Source of the DNA: Flavobacterium sp. | Lineage (GTDB): Bacteria > Bacteroidota > Bacteroidia > Flavobacteriales > Flavobacteriaceae | Direction of reading: 5' to 3' | DNA: 64,000 nucleotides | Assembly (NCBI RefSeq): GCF_028689845.1 | Contig: NZ_JAQVCH010000002.1 | Span: 103,096-167,095, forward strand | In this document: in pieces, positions 1 through 8,913 of the stretch | How the letters are laid out: every line of letters starts with the position of its first letter | Position numbering within the stretch: the stretch's first letter is position 1 | Program-made: the position numbers and the translations under genes | The notes under the pieces: model-generated | Database searches by the model: none | What the model saw: only the letters and a program-made list of their open reading frames with translations | What the model was told of the DNA's origin: nothing

Positions 1-1498
1 TGAGGAGAGTAATTTAGCACAAGCAGCTCAACAAATTATTTCAAAAGCGAATGAATTTGGATACGATGTATTAGCAAAAAATCAAATCGATGCTTGGGCT
101 AAGATTTGGGAAATGAGCGACATTACCATTGAAGGAGATGTAAAAGCACAACAAGGTATTCGTTTTAATATTTTTCAGTTAAATCAGACCTATTTAGGAA
201 AAGATTCGCGATTAAACATCGGACCTAAAGGATTTACGGGCGAAAAATATGGCGGCTCGACCTATTGGGATACAGAAGCCTATTGCATTCCGTTTTATAT
301 GGCGACTAAAGACCAAGAAGTGGCTCGCAATTTATTAACATATCGTTATAATCACCTGGAAAAAGCCATTGAAAATGCAGCAAAACTAGGTTTTAAAAAC
401 GGAGCGGCTTTATATCCGATGGTGACCATGAATGGCGAAGAATGCCACAACGAGTGGGAAATTACCTTTGAAGAAATTCACCGTAATGGAGCCATCGCTT
501 TTGCTATTTTTAATTACCATCGCTTCACAGGCGATTACAGCTATATTCCTGAAAAAGGATTGGAAGTTTTAATCGGAATTGCTCGTTTTTGGCATCAAAG
601 AGCGACTTATTCTACTGACCAAAATCAATTTGTAATTTTGGGAGTTACGGGTCCAAATGAATATGAAAACAACGTCAATAATAATTTTTATACCAATTAT
701 ATTGCCAAATGGTGTATTGATTATACTATTGAACAAATTCATAAAATCGAAAAAGAATACAGTTCAGATTACACACGGATTCTAGACAAAGCAAAACTTT
801 CTCTCTCAGAAATCAATCAGTGGAAAGAAGTAGCAGACAAGATGTATTTCCCGTATTCAGAAGAACACGGAGTCTATTTACAACAAGATGGTTTCTTAGA
901 TAAAGAATTGGTAAAAGTTTCTGATTTAGACAAATCGCAACGACCAATTAACCAAAAATGGTCATGGGATAGAATTTTACGTTCGCCTTACATCAAACAA
1001 GCCGATACGCTACAAGGATTTTACTTTTTTGAAGAGCATTTTAGCAAAGAGCAATTAGAAAAACATTTCGATTTTTATGAGCCGTTTACTGTTCATGAGA
1101 GTTCTCTTTCTCCTTGTGTTCACTCGATTCAAGCTGCTGTTTTAGGCAGAATGGAACAAGCGTATACCTTCTATTTACGGACTTCTCGTTTGGATTTAGA
1201 TGATTACAACAAAGAAGTGCATGAAGGCTTACACATTACGTCTATGGCTGGAACTTGGATGAGCATTGTAGAAGGTTTTGGCGGAATGCGAGTAAAAGAT
1301 AATCAACTCCATTTTGAGCCAAAAATACCAAACCAATGGAAAGGTTATTCGTTTAAAATTAACTTCCGAAATCAAATTTTGAAAGTAGATGTTCGTCCAA
1401 ATGAAACTAAATTATCGTTGGAAGGTGACAAAGAAATTATAGTTTTTGTAAATGGAAAACAAATTATAGTAGAACCGAATAGTTTAGTAACCGTATAA
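1..1498 (+). CDS. Glycoside hydrolase family 65 phosphorylase (maltose phosphorylase-like), 5' truncated by the window edge
   Basis: The reading frame is open from base 2, so the ATG at 113 is internal and the true start lies before the window. GH65 phosphorylases split maltose with phosphate into beta-glucose-1-phosphate and glucose in the cytoplasm. The visible part carries the catalytic motif GPNEYENN, whose glutamate (codon at 659) is the expected general acid, a KQADTLQGFYFF stretch and a YEPFTVHESSLSP block typical of the alpha/alpha-barrel and phosphate site, followed by the small C-terminal beta domain. No signal peptide can be assessed. It heads a + strand glucan cluster with two GH13 enzymes and a GH31. 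Maltose specificity is inferred from the neighbours; kojibiose or trehalose phosphorylase are alternatives within the family. Confidence 0.9.
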   Translation, partial: EESNLAQAAQQIISKANEFGYDVLAKNQIDAWAKIWEMSDITIEGDVKAQQGIRFNIFQLNQTYLGKDSRLNIGPKGFTGEKYGGSTYWDTEAYCIPFYMATKDQEVARNLLTYRYNHLEKAIENAAKLGFKNGAALYPMVTMNGEECHNEWEITFEEIHRNGAIAFAIFNYHRFTGDYSYIPEKGLEVLIGIARFWHQRATYSTDQNQFVILGVTGPNEYENNVNNNFYTNYIAKWCIDYTIEQIHKIEKEYSSDYTRILDKAKLSLSEINQWKEVADKMYFPYSEEHGVYLQQDGFLDKELVKVSDLDKSQRPINQKWSWDRILRSPYIKQADTLQGFYFFEEHFSKEQLEKHFDFYEPFTVHESSLSPCVHSIQAAVLGRMEQAYTFYLRTSRLDLDDYNKEVHEGLHITSMAGTWMSIVEGFGGMRVKDNQLHFEPKIPNQWKGYSFKINFRNQILKVDVRPNETKLSLEGDKEIIVFVNGKQIIVEPNSLVTV

Positions 1499-1500
1499 TA

Positions 1501-1632
1501 AACGCTCGCTAAGACGCTAAGATATGTTTAACGTCTCTGCAAGTTTGTGAGTTAAAAAATAAATTATATAAAAACGCTCGCAAAGAAGCTAAGTCGCAAA
1601 AGAATTGCTTGGCGTCTTTGCGACTTTGCGAG
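1501..1632. repeat. Two tandem intergenic hairpin repeats
   Basis: Two related imperfect palindromes lie between the GH65 and GH13 genes. The second has arms CTCGCAAAG (1577-1585) and CTTTGCGAG (1623-1631) with further complementary AAGCTAAG/CTTGGCGTCTT material inside. The first (1501-1553) is a degenerate version with GCTCGCTAAGACGCTAAG and GTCTCTGCAAGTTTGTGAG. They look like a dispersed REP-like element of the genus. No T-tract follows, so transcript stability or attenuation is more likely than simple termination; this is inference. Confidence 0.6.
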
Positions 1633-1647
1633 ATAAAACAATAAATC

Positions 1648-3510
1648 ATGAAAAAAATTTCATTACTCTTGTTTTGTTTCGCATTTTCATTTTTAACCGC
1701 TCAGGTCAACCGCATTGAGCCACCCAATTGGTGGACTGGATTAAAAAATGAGCAGCTTCAATTGTTAGTTCATCATCCAACTATTGGAAAAGCAAAAGTG
1801 TCAATCGCTTATGAAGGCCTTTCGATTACAAAAGTGCATCAAGCTAAAAGTCCAAATTATTTGTTTATCGATTTAACGATTAGTCAAGCAACTAAACCAG
1901 GAAAATTCAATATTGTTTTTGAATTTGAAAAAGGAAAAAAAATAACGCATTCCTACGAATTAAAACCAAAATCAAAACCTTCCGATGAATTTTTGGGTTT
2001 TGACAGTTCTGATGCAATTTACCTCATTACACCCGACCGATTTGCAAACGGAAATCCCTCCAATGACATCGTAAAATCGATGAAAGAAACTTCTTTAGAC
2101 AGAACCCATGACTATAAACGACATGGTGGTGATATTCAAGGAATTACAAATAAAATTGAGTACATCAAAAATTTGGGTTTTACAGCCATTTGGCCAACAC
2201 CCGTTTTAACAAATGATATGAAAAGTGGTTCTTATCATGGTTATGCAATAACCGATTTATATCAAGTTGATCCTCGTTTTGGCACATTGACCGACTATAA
2301 ACAACTTGCCGAAAAACTCAATCAAAACAACATGAAACTCATCATGGATCAAGTGGCAAATCATTGTGGTAGCGAACATTGGTGGATGAACGATTTGCCT
2401 TTTCCAGATTGGGTTAACTACCAAGAATTATATGAAAAAGAAGGGAAATATATTACATCCAATCACCGGAGAACAAGCAATCAAGACAATTATGCAGCCA
2501 AAATAGACAAAGAGCAAATGACGAATGGGTGGTTTGTAGAAACCATGCCCGATTTGAATCAACGCAATCCGTTTATGGCTCAATACCTCATCCAAAATAG
2601 TATTTGGTGGATTGAAACCTTGCACCTTGGTGGCATTCGACAAGATACATATCCCTATCCTGATAAAGAATTTATGAGTAATTGGGCTGGAGCCATCATG
2701 ACCGAATACCCTAATTTTAGCATTGTGGGCGAAGAATGGAGTTATAATCCGTTGTTAGTTGGCTATTGGCAAAGAGGAGCTACTAACAAAGATGGTTACG
2801 AATCGCATTTACGTTCTACTATGGATTTTCCAATGCAAAGTTTAATTGTGAAAGGTATCAAAGAGCCCGAAACATGGGACACTGGTTTGGTTCGAGTTTA
2901 TGAAGGTTTGGCCAATGACTTCTATTATCCTTCCCCAAAAGATATCCTGATTTTTCCGGATAATCACGATATGGATCGGATTTTTACACAAATGAATGAA
3001 AACATAGTAAATACCAAAATGGCATTGGCAACGTATTTGGTTTTGCCACGAATTCCACAATTGTATTACGGCACCGAAATTTTAATGCAAAATACTGCTA
3101 AACCAAATGACCACGGACTTATTCGCACCGATTATCCTGGCGGATGGGAAAATGACAAAGTCAATGCATTTACAGGTGAAGGATTAACTTCCGACCAAAA
3201 ATCAATGCAAGCGTTTCTAACTAAAATTTTAAATTACAGAAAAAACAGCAAGGCAATTCATGAGGGAAAAACCATTCATTTTGCTCCCAATAAGGGCGTT
3301 TATGTTTTAGTTCGAATGCAAAAAGAAGAAGTAGTCGTTTTGATTTTAAACAAAAACGATTCCGTAACTTTACAGTTATCGACTTATGCCGAATTGGGAT
3401 TGAGCACAAAAAAATTCAGAAATGTCTTGACAGATGAAGAATTTATTTGGGATAAAGAAATAAAATTAAATAAAAAAGGGGCCTATCTTTTTACGACCAA
3501 ATTAAAATAA
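1648..3510 (+). CDS. Secreted GH13 alpha-amylase / neopullulanase-like (SusA-like)
   Basis: 620 aa with a Sec signal peptide (about residues 1-18, ending LTAQ), an N-terminal cyclomaltodextrinase-type beta domain (about 20-110), a GH13 barrel (about 125-540) and a C-terminal beta domain. The catalytic set is complete: region II DQVANHCG (D234, H239), nucleophile D333 in GGIRQDTY, general acid E362 in VGEEW, and the NHD transition-state pair H440/D441. It should hydrolyse alpha-1,4 (perhaps also alpha-1,6) links in maltodextrins or pullulan in the periplasm or at the surface. Only 3 bp separate it from the GH31 gene downstream, so they are co-transcribed. Assignment to GH13 is firm; exact substrate is inferred. 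Confidence 0.93.
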   Translation: MKKISLLLFCFAFSFLTAQVNRIEPPNWWTGLKNEQLQLLVHHPTIGKAKVSIAYEGLSITKVHQAKSPNYLFIDLTISQATKPGKFNIVFEFEKGKKITHSYELKPKSKPSDEFLGFDSSDAIYLITPDRFANGNPSNDIVKSMKETSLDRTHDYKRHGGDIQGITNKIEYIKNLGFTAIWPTPVLTNDMKSGSYHGYAITDLYQVDPRFGTLTDYKQLAEKLNQNNMKLIMDQVANHCGSEHWWMNDLPFPDWVNYQELYEKEGKYITSNHRRTSNQDNYAAKIDKEQMTNGWFVETMPDLNQRNPFMAQYLIQNSIWWIETLHLGGIRQDTYPYPDKEFMSNWAGAIMTEYPNFSIVGEEWSYNPLLVGYWQRGATNKDGYESHLRSTMDFPMQSLIVKGIKEPETWDTGLVRVYEGLANDFYYPSPKDILIFPDNHDMDRIFTQMNENIVNTKMALATYLVLPRIPQLYYGTEILMQNTAKPNDHGLIRTDYPGGWENDKVNAFTGEGLTSDQKSMQAFLTKILNYRKNSKAIHEGKTIHFAPNKGVYVLVRMQKEEVVVLILNKNDSVTLQLSTYAELGLSTKKFRNVLTDEEFIWDKEIKLNKKGAYLFTTKLK

Positions 3511-3513
3511 ACC

Positions 3514-5928
3514 ATGAAAAATATTTTACTTTTTCTGTTCATTACGGCGTTTTCATTTGCTCAAAACAGCAACCGAAAATATGTTAAACACGAAATCAAA
3601 AAAGAGTATTTAGAACTTTCGGTGAACGATGGAGCTTATCATATTCAATTGATTCCAGAAGGCGTTCAAACCTCGTTTATCCCGAAAGGTGAAAAATATG
3701 ACGCAAATTCACATGCCGTTATTTCACTTAAAAAAGTAGACGGAACGCTTATAGATGTACAAGATAAATTACTTTTTTCCTATCAAGATTTTAAAGTGGA
3801 AATTATCAAAAACCCATTTCAAATTCGTTATCACTATCAAGGAAAAGAATTGCTTTCTGAAAAATTAGGCTATTTCAAACAAAAACATGCCGTTTTAGAA
3901 AAAGTAAAAGGAAATATTATTGCCGACTCAACCGAAGTGCTTCAATTTAATCTTTCAACAGATGAAAAATTATTTGGTGGTGGAGCTCGCGTTTTAAGAA
4001 TGAATCGTCGTGGCACTAAATTAGCTCTTTATAATCGAGCTGATTATGGCTATGAAACGCATTCAGAATTGATGAACTATACACTTCCTATTGTTATTTC
4101 GTCCAAAAAATACATGGTTCATTTTGACAATGCTCCAGTTGGTTATTTAGATTTAGACAGCAAAAAGAACAATGTTTTAGCATATGAAACCATTTCTGGC
4201 AGAAAAACCTATCAAATTATCATTGGAAAAAACTGGGACGCGTTAGTGTCCAATTATACGAAATTAACTGGTAGGCAACCCTTGCCTCCTCGTTGGGCAT
4301 TCGGCAATTTTTCCTCTCGTTTTGGATATCATTCTGAAGCAGAAACTCGAAAAACAATTCAAAAGTTTCAAGACGAAAAAATTCCAGTTGATGCTGTTAT
4401 TTTAGATTTGTATTGGTTTGGAAAAGAGATTCAAGGTACCATGGGAAATTTAGAAGTTTTCCGCGATAGTTTCCCCACGTTTGAAAAAATGGTGGCTGAT
4501 TTTACTAAAATGGGTATCAAAACTATCACGGTGACTGAACCTTTTATTTTGACCACTTCCAAAAAATGGGAAGAAGTTAAAACTAAGAAATTAGTAGCCA
4601 CCAATGCAGATGGAAGTCCAGCCACATGGGATTTTTACTTTGGAAACACCGGTCTAATCGATGTTTTTAAACCCGAAGGAAAAGCTTGGTTTTGGTCTAT
4701 CTATAAAGGATTAGCCGATAAAGGAATTGCTGGCGTTTGGGGCGATTTAGGAGAACCAGAAGTGTTTCCTTCTTCTGCGAATACGGTTGCTGGAACGGCG
4801 GATGAAGTGCATAATCTGTACGGACACCAATGGGCGAAATTAATTCACGAAGGCTATCGCAACGACTTTCCATTAAAAAGACCATTTATTTTGATGCGAG
4901 CGGGTGCAGCTGGTTCGCAACGATTTGGAATGATTCCGTGGAGTGGTGATGTGAATCGAACGTGGGGCGGATTGTCTGGTCAAGTGGAAATTGCCCTTCA
5001 AATGGGAATGCAAGGTTTGGCTTATATGCATTCTGATTTAGGCGGTTTTGCTGGAGCGAATTTAGATGATGAATTATATGTTCGTTGGTTGCAATATGGG
5101 GTTTTCAATCCGATTTTTAGACCGCACGCTCAGGAAGATGTTCCTTCTGAACCGGTTTTTAAAAGTGATTGGGCAAAGAAATTAGCCAAACAAGCCATTG
5201 AGTTACGTTACCAACTGCTTCCGTATAATTATAATGCAGCTTTTGAAAATTCACAAACAGGAAAACCTTTAATGCGACCTTTGTTTTTTGAAGAAGTAGA
5301 TAATGAAGCTTTATTGACAAAATCGGATGGCTATTTATGGGGAAATGATTTTCTGATTTATCCGATTATGGAAGCAGGTCAAAAAACGAAAGAAGTTTAT
5401 TTTCCGAAAAACGCAACTTGGTTCAATTTTTATAATCGAGAAAAATACGAAGGCGGCACTACCCACCCAATCGCAGTTGTGGAAAACAACATCCCAACCT
5501 TTGTTCGCGGAGGCAGCTTTATTCCAATGGCTAATTTAGTTCAAAACACAGAAAATTATAATGCAAATTACATGACTTTTCATTATTTCTTAGATGAAAA
5601 ATCAACTTCTAGTAGTCGTGATTTTTATTTTGATGATGGCTCTACCGTTGATGCTTTTGAGAAAGAAAATTATGAAATCATTAAACTAAAAGCTCAAAAC
5701 AAAAGCAAAAAAATAGAAATAGAAATCCAGAGAGAAGTAGGTAAAAACTTCCAAACTTCCATTAAAATATATACTTTTATCATTCATAATATAGAATCAA
5801 AACCCAAAAAAGTTAAGTTTAATGATAAAAAGACAAGGTTTACCTATAATAAAAAAACCAACACCTTAACGGTAGGCATCACTTATTTTGGTAACCAAAA
5901 AGAAATAATTGAAATTATATCACAATGA
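3514..5928 (+). CDS. Secreted GH31 alpha-glucosidase
   Basis: 804 aa with a signal peptide (about residues 1-16, ending SFAQ). An N-terminal beta-sandwich is followed by the GH31 barrel and distal beta domains, the last resembling DUF5110. The GH31 nucleophile is D411 in GVWGDLGEPE and the acid/base is D479 in PWSGDVNRTWGG. It is expected to release glucose from the non-reducing ends of oligosaccharides made by the adjacent GH13 enzymes. The start follows the previous stop by 3 bp, and the stop overlaps the next start by 4 bp (ATGA), an arrangement typical of translational coupling. Family placement is firm; alpha-glucosidase rather than alpha-xylosidase activity is inferred from context. Confidence 0.93.
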   Translation: MKNILLFLFITAFSFAQNSNRKYVKHEIKKEYLELSVNDGAYHIQLIPEGVQTSFIPKGEKYDANSHAVISLKKVDGTLIDVQDKLLFSYQDFKVEIIKNPFQIRYHYQGKELLSEKLGYFKQKHAVLEKVKGNIIADSTEVLQFNLSTDEKLFGGGARVLRMNRRGTKLALYNRADYGYETHSELMNYTLPIVISSKKYMVHFDNAPVGYLDLDSKKNNVLAYETISGRKTYQIIIGKNWDALVSNYTKLTGRQPLPPRWAFGNFSSRFGYHSEAETRKTIQKFQDEKIPVDAVILDLYWFGKEIQGTMGNLEVFRDSFPTFEKMVADFTKMGIKTITVTEPFILTTSKKWEEVKTKKLVATNADGSPATWDFYFGNTGLIDVFKPEGKAWFWSIYKGLADKGIAGVWGDLGEPEVFPSSANTVAGTADEVHNLYGHQWAKLIHEGYRNDFPLKRPFILMRAGAAGSQRFGMIPWSGDVNRTWGGLSGQVEIALQMGMQGLAYMHSDLGGFAGANLDDELYVRWLQYGVFNPIFRPHAQEDVPSEPVFKSDWAKKLAKQAIELRYQLLPYNYNAAFENSQTGKPLMRPLFFEEVDNEALLTKSDGYLWGNDFLIYPIMEAGQKTKEVYFPKNATWFNFYNREKYEGGTTHPIAVVENNIPTFVRGGSFIPMANLVQNTENYNANYMTFHYFLDEKSTSSSRDFYFDDGSTVDAFEKENYEIIKLKAQNKSKKIEIEIQREVGKNFQTSIKIYTFIIHNIESKPKKVKFNDKKTRFTYNKKTNTLTVGITYFGNQKEIIEIISQ

Positions 5929-7574
5929 AAAAAATAGCATTCCTTTTTTTAACAATTGTATTTTTGACGAATTGCTCTCCAAAAAAACAAACCATAAATA
6001 CAGAAACTCCCTTCGTTTGGGAAGGGGCAAACTTGTACTTTTTATTGATTGACCGCTTTAACAATGGCAATCCTGCGAATGATAAAATTATTGTTCGTGA
6101 CAAAGAAACGGGCGTACTTCGCAATTTTATGGGTGGCGACATTAAAGGAATTACCCAAAAAATTGACGAAGGTTATTTTACCGATTTAGGAATCAATGCC
6201 ATTTGGATGACTCCGGTAGTCGAACAAATTCATGATGCCGTTGACGAAGGAACGGGAAACACTTATGGTTTTCATGGCTATTGGACCAAAGACTGGACAG
6301 CCATCGACCCCAGTTTTGGGACACGTGAAGACTTGAAAGAATTGGTTGAAAAAGCACATGCCAAAGGAATTAGAATCGTATTAGATGCGGTGATTAATCA
6401 CACGGGGCCAGTTACTGAATTAGACCCTGTATGGCCTGAAAGTTGGGTGCGAACAGGTCCGAAATGTACTTATGACAGTTATGAAAACTACATTGACTGT
6501 ACCTTGGTTGAAAACCTTCCAGACATCAAGACAGAAAGTAATGAAGCGGTTGAATTACCACCCGCTTTAGTGGAAAAGTGGAAGAAAGAAGGTCGTTATG
6601 AAGAAGAAATAGCCGAATTAGATGCTTTCTTTAAACAAACAGGTTATCCGAGAGCTCCAAAATATTACATCATGAAATGGTTGGCAGACTATATCACTGA
6701 TTTTGGTATTGATGGGTATCGCGTAGATACTGTAAAACATACAAACGAGGCTGTTTGGGCTGATTTTTCTAAAGTGTGTCAAGAAACATTTGTACAATTT
6801 AAAAAGGACAATCCAACCAAAGTGTTAGATGATAATAGCTTTTTTATGGTGGGAGAAGTATATGGTTACGGAATTAATGGCAAGCAATGGTATGATTTTG
6901 GGGATAAAAAAGTGAACTATTTTGAGAATGGATTCAATTCGTTAATCAATTTTGATTTTAAAGGCGATGCGCATAAATCGTATGAAGAATTGTTTTCTAA
7001 CTATTCGAAAACGTTACAAAATGACTTAAAAGGATTGAGTGTGATGAATTATGTTTCCTCTCATGATGATGGTTGGCCGTTTGATAAAAAAAGAGAACGC
7101 AGCCTTGAAGCGGGGACAAAGCTTCTGTTAACACCGGGTATTGCTCAAGTGTATTATGGAGATGAAACCGCTCGACCATTAGACATTAAAGGAACGGAAG
7201 GCGATGCAACTTTGCGTTCGTTTATGAACTGGGATGATGTTAAAAGCAATGAAAACACTAAGAACGTACTTTCTCACTTTCAAAAACTAGGGAATTTTAG
7301 AAGTAATCATCCTGCGATTGGTGCGGGAATTCATAAAGAAATTTCTAAAGCTCCGTTTTATACTTTTAGTAGAACATTTACCAAAGGAGATTATACCGAC
7401 CACGTTATTGTTGGCTTAGATTTACCCATTGGCAAGAAAACAATCAACGTAAACGCTGTTTTTGAAGATGGTGAAGCGTTGATTGATGCTTATTCTGGTG
7501 AGAACGTTACCGTTAAGGATGGTGAAGTGATTATTGATAGTCCGTTTGGATTTGTTTTATTGGAAAGAAAGTAG
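5925..7574 (+). CDS. GH13 alpha-amylase lipoprotein
   Basis: 549 aa with a lipoprotein signal: hydrophobic stretch then LTNC, giving Cys17 as the lipidated residue. The barrel has D154 and H159 in LDAVINHTG, nucleophile D268 in GYRVDTVKH, general acid E311 in VGEVYG, and H380/D381 in SSHDDGW, where the usual NHD reads SHD. It is probably an outer-membrane lipoprotein that attacks starch at the cell surface, as SusG does, but no SusC/SusD genes are in view. The start codon overlaps the GH31 stop (ATGA), and a strong terminator follows at 7598-7640, so this is the last gene of the operon. Confidence 0.93.
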   Translation: MKKIAFLFLTIVFLTNCSPKKQTINTETPFVWEGANLYFLLIDRFNNGNPANDKIIVRDKETGVLRNFMGGDIKGITQKIDEGYFTDLGINAIWMTPVVEQIHDAVDEGTGNTYGFHGYWTKDWTAIDPSFGTREDLKELVEKAHAKGIRIVLDAVINHTGPVTELDPVWPESWVRTGPKCTYDSYENYIDCTLVENLPDIKTESNEAVELPPALVEKWKKEGRYEEEIAELDAFFKQTGYPRAPKYYIMKWLADYITDFGIDGYRVDTVKHTNEAVWADFSKVCQETFVQFKKDNPTKVLDDNSFFMVGEVYGYGINGKQWYDFGDKKVNYFENGFNSLINFDFKGDAHKSYEELFSNYSKTLQNDLKGLSVMNYVSSHDDGWPFDKKRERSLEAGTKLLLTPGIAQVYYGDETARPLDIKGTEGDATLRSFMNWDDVKSNENTKNVLSHFQKLGNFRSNHPAIGAGIHKEISKAPFYTFSRTFTKGDYTDHVIVGLDLPIGKKTINVNAVFEDGEALIDAYSGENVTVKDGEVIIDSPFGFVLLERK

Positions 7575-7597
7575 CATTACCGCCCATTGTATTACAT

Positions 7598-7640
7598 AAG
7601 CGTTTATAATCGAGTGAGATTGTAAACGCTTTTGTTTTTA
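7598..7640 (+). terminator. Rho-independent terminator of the glucan operon
   Basis: A 14-bp stem, AAGCGTTTATAATC (7598-7611) against GATTGTAAACGCTT (7618-7631) with a single G.T wobble, closes a 6-nt loop and is followed by TTGTTTTTA. It lies 24 bp past the last GH13 stop codon. Confidence 0.9.
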
Positions 7641-7772
7641 GGTCAAGAGCCATTATTATAGATCCGTTGTGCCATTCGGAATTTCTTATCCTTATATTGA
7701 ATTGAATGGGTAGACTTTTCGCATTTCGTCAGTAGAATTACTATTAATTCGTTTGTTTAGAGTACCACAACT

Positions 7773-7833
7773 ATGACGATGGTATGACGTTGATATGACG
7801 TAAACACGACGCTAACACGACGCAAGCATGACG
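7773..7833. repeat. Short direct-repeat array, exact 11-bp period, six units
   Basis: The hexamer A(T/C)GACG starts at 7773, 7784, 7795, 7806, 7817 and 7828, always 11 bp apart, with variable 5-bp spacers. Units 1, 2, 3 and 6 read ATGACG; units 4 and 5 read ACGACG. The period matches one helical turn, so each copy faces the same side of the DNA. No coding function is evident; the antisense frame here gives low-complexity peptide. The neighbouring 10-bp and 11-bp arrays suggest one composite site. Confidence 0.85.
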
Positions 7834-7890
7834 ATGACCCGTCTGAAAATAGCATATTACCCGAAAGCATATTAAATCACGACTGACTGA

Positions 7891-7950
7891 ATTTGATGTA
7901 TTTTGACTAGTTTTGAACCTTTTTGACTGCATTTGAATAGGTTTGACGTT
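7891..7950. repeat. Short direct-repeat array, exact 10-bp period, six units
   Basis: TTTGA starts at 7892, 7902, 7912, 7922, 7932 and 7942, exactly every 10 bp, with variable flanking bases (often TTTTGACT or TTTTGAAC). All six units have the core intact. Just upstream an AGCATATTA direct repeat occurs at 7851 and 7866. The array is T-rich on the + strand and sits between two 11-bp arrays. Function unknown. Confidence 0.85.
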
Positions 7951-7972
7951 TTTTTTGGAATTTATAGGGGTT

Positions 7973-8012
7973 TTGTTCGAGTGTTGTTCGGGGTTTGTTC
8001 GAACGGGCTTCG
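7973..8012. repeat. Short direct-repeat array, exact 11-bp period, three to four units
   Basis: TTGTTCG starts at 7973, 7984 and 7995. A fourth degenerate unit at 8006 keeps only TTCG in register. The period is again one helical turn. The array ends 78 bp before the first copy of the 133-bp inverted-repeat element. Function unknown. Confidence 0.8.
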
Positions 8013-8090
8013 GAAAAAGGGTGTGTTTTGCGAACAAATGTGCAATTGGTATGGAACAAAAGTGGAAAAAGCACTACACTATTAACAAAC

Positions 8091-8235
8091 GAATCCTTTC
8101 GTACGGTTTTAGTTAATACAGAAAGTTTTTTACTATTTTTGAATTAAAAGAACAACAGGAGTGGGAACTCTAAATTTTAAACCGGAAAGGATTTATTTAC
8201 TTTGAGGCCAAACGAAAGGATTCGGGAGACAGCGG
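8091..8235 (+). repeat. 133-bp inverted-repeat element, copy A (plus 12 bp conserved right flank)
   Basis: Terminal inverted repeats GAATCCTTTCGT (8091-8102) and ACGAAAGGATTC (8212-8223) are a perfect 12-bp match and enclose exactly 133 bp. Conservation with copy C extends through GGGAGACAGCGG to 8235. An inner GAAAGGATT at 8185-8193 can also pair with the left arm, giving two exclusive folds. A small hairpin GAGT-GGGA-ACTC (8159-8170) carries a GNRA-type loop, which hints at a structured RNA. No open frame of note lies inside. It could be a MITE-like mobile repeat, a recombination site or an RNA; the sequence alone does not decide. Confidence 0.75.
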
Positions 8236-8303
8236 TGGGATCATTCAAATTGTTCCACTAAATACAACATCAACTATGGTAATACCAATTAAAAATTATT
8301 AAA

Positions 8304-8843
8304 ATGAAATATATAATTTCAATACTAGCTATAGTCCTTTTTCAACCTACAAAAATAATAACTCTAAAAGATTATTATTGCGGAGAAGGAGTGATTTTTG
8401 ATGATAAATCGATTTTTGAATTTGAAAAAATAGGATATAAAAGCCTTTATGTACCTACTCTTGAGGATATCATAATTGGAGAAAATTTTTTGTTTGAAAA
8501 TTATTTTGATTATGAAATAAATATGAAAGAATACTTCGATCTTGACAAATCTAAGATTAACACTAAATATAAAAATCCAGAAAACGTAAAGAAAAAATAT
8601 AAAAAATATAATAGGCAATATGTAGCATGTATAAACAAAGATAATGATACTATTTTATATATTGGATTATTAAATTTTTCAAACAAAAAAGCAAAAGTAT
8701 ACTTTGATAATTGGAAAGAATATGTATATGGTGGTGCTGGAGACTATTATTATAAAAATTATAAATCTTATGTAATAAACTTAAGTAAAAAAAATTTTGT
8801 TTATTATGTAGAAGGTATTAAAGACAAAAGTAACACTCCATAA
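8304..8843 (+). CDS. Hypothetical exported protein, orphan, very AT-rich
   Basis: 179 aa that I do not recognise. The first 20 or so residues form a hydrophobic signal-like segment without a lipobox. The rest is rich in Lys, Tyr, Asn and Ile, with a Lys/Tyr-rich stretch near residues 90-108 and a GGAGDYYYKNYKSY segment near 148-161. Base composition is markedly more AT-rich than the flanking glucan genes. The gene lies alone between copies A and B of the 133-bp element, which suggests it is cargo. The start ATG follows an A-rich leader typical of the phylum. It is probably a real gene, as the frame is long and has a plausible signal, but no function can be assigned. Confidence 0.6.
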   Translation: MKYIISILAIVLFQPTKIITLKDYYCGEGVIFDDKSIFEFEKIGYKSLYVPTLEDIIIGENFLFENYFDYEINMKEYFDLDKSKINTKYKNPENVKKKYKKYNRQYVACINKDNDTILYIGLLNFSNKKAKVYFDNWKEYVYGGAGDYYYKNYKSYVINLSKKNFVYYVEGIKDKSNTP

Positions 8844-8913
8844 TTAGGGTAATGTTCCAAAGTTAGTGATGAACCAAAAAAGAGGCAAGATGACAAAAAC
8901 CGCTACCGTTATT

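Noticed and set aside
7773..8012. CRISPR array
   Set aside because: Repeats of 5-7 bp every 10-11 bp are far shorter than CRISPR repeats and no cas genes are present.
7771..8037. An 88-aa minus-strand reading frame over the micro-repeat arrays
   Set aside because: Its peptide simply reflects the repeat units (Lys/Thr/Ser-rich), has no signal or motif and no plausible start context.
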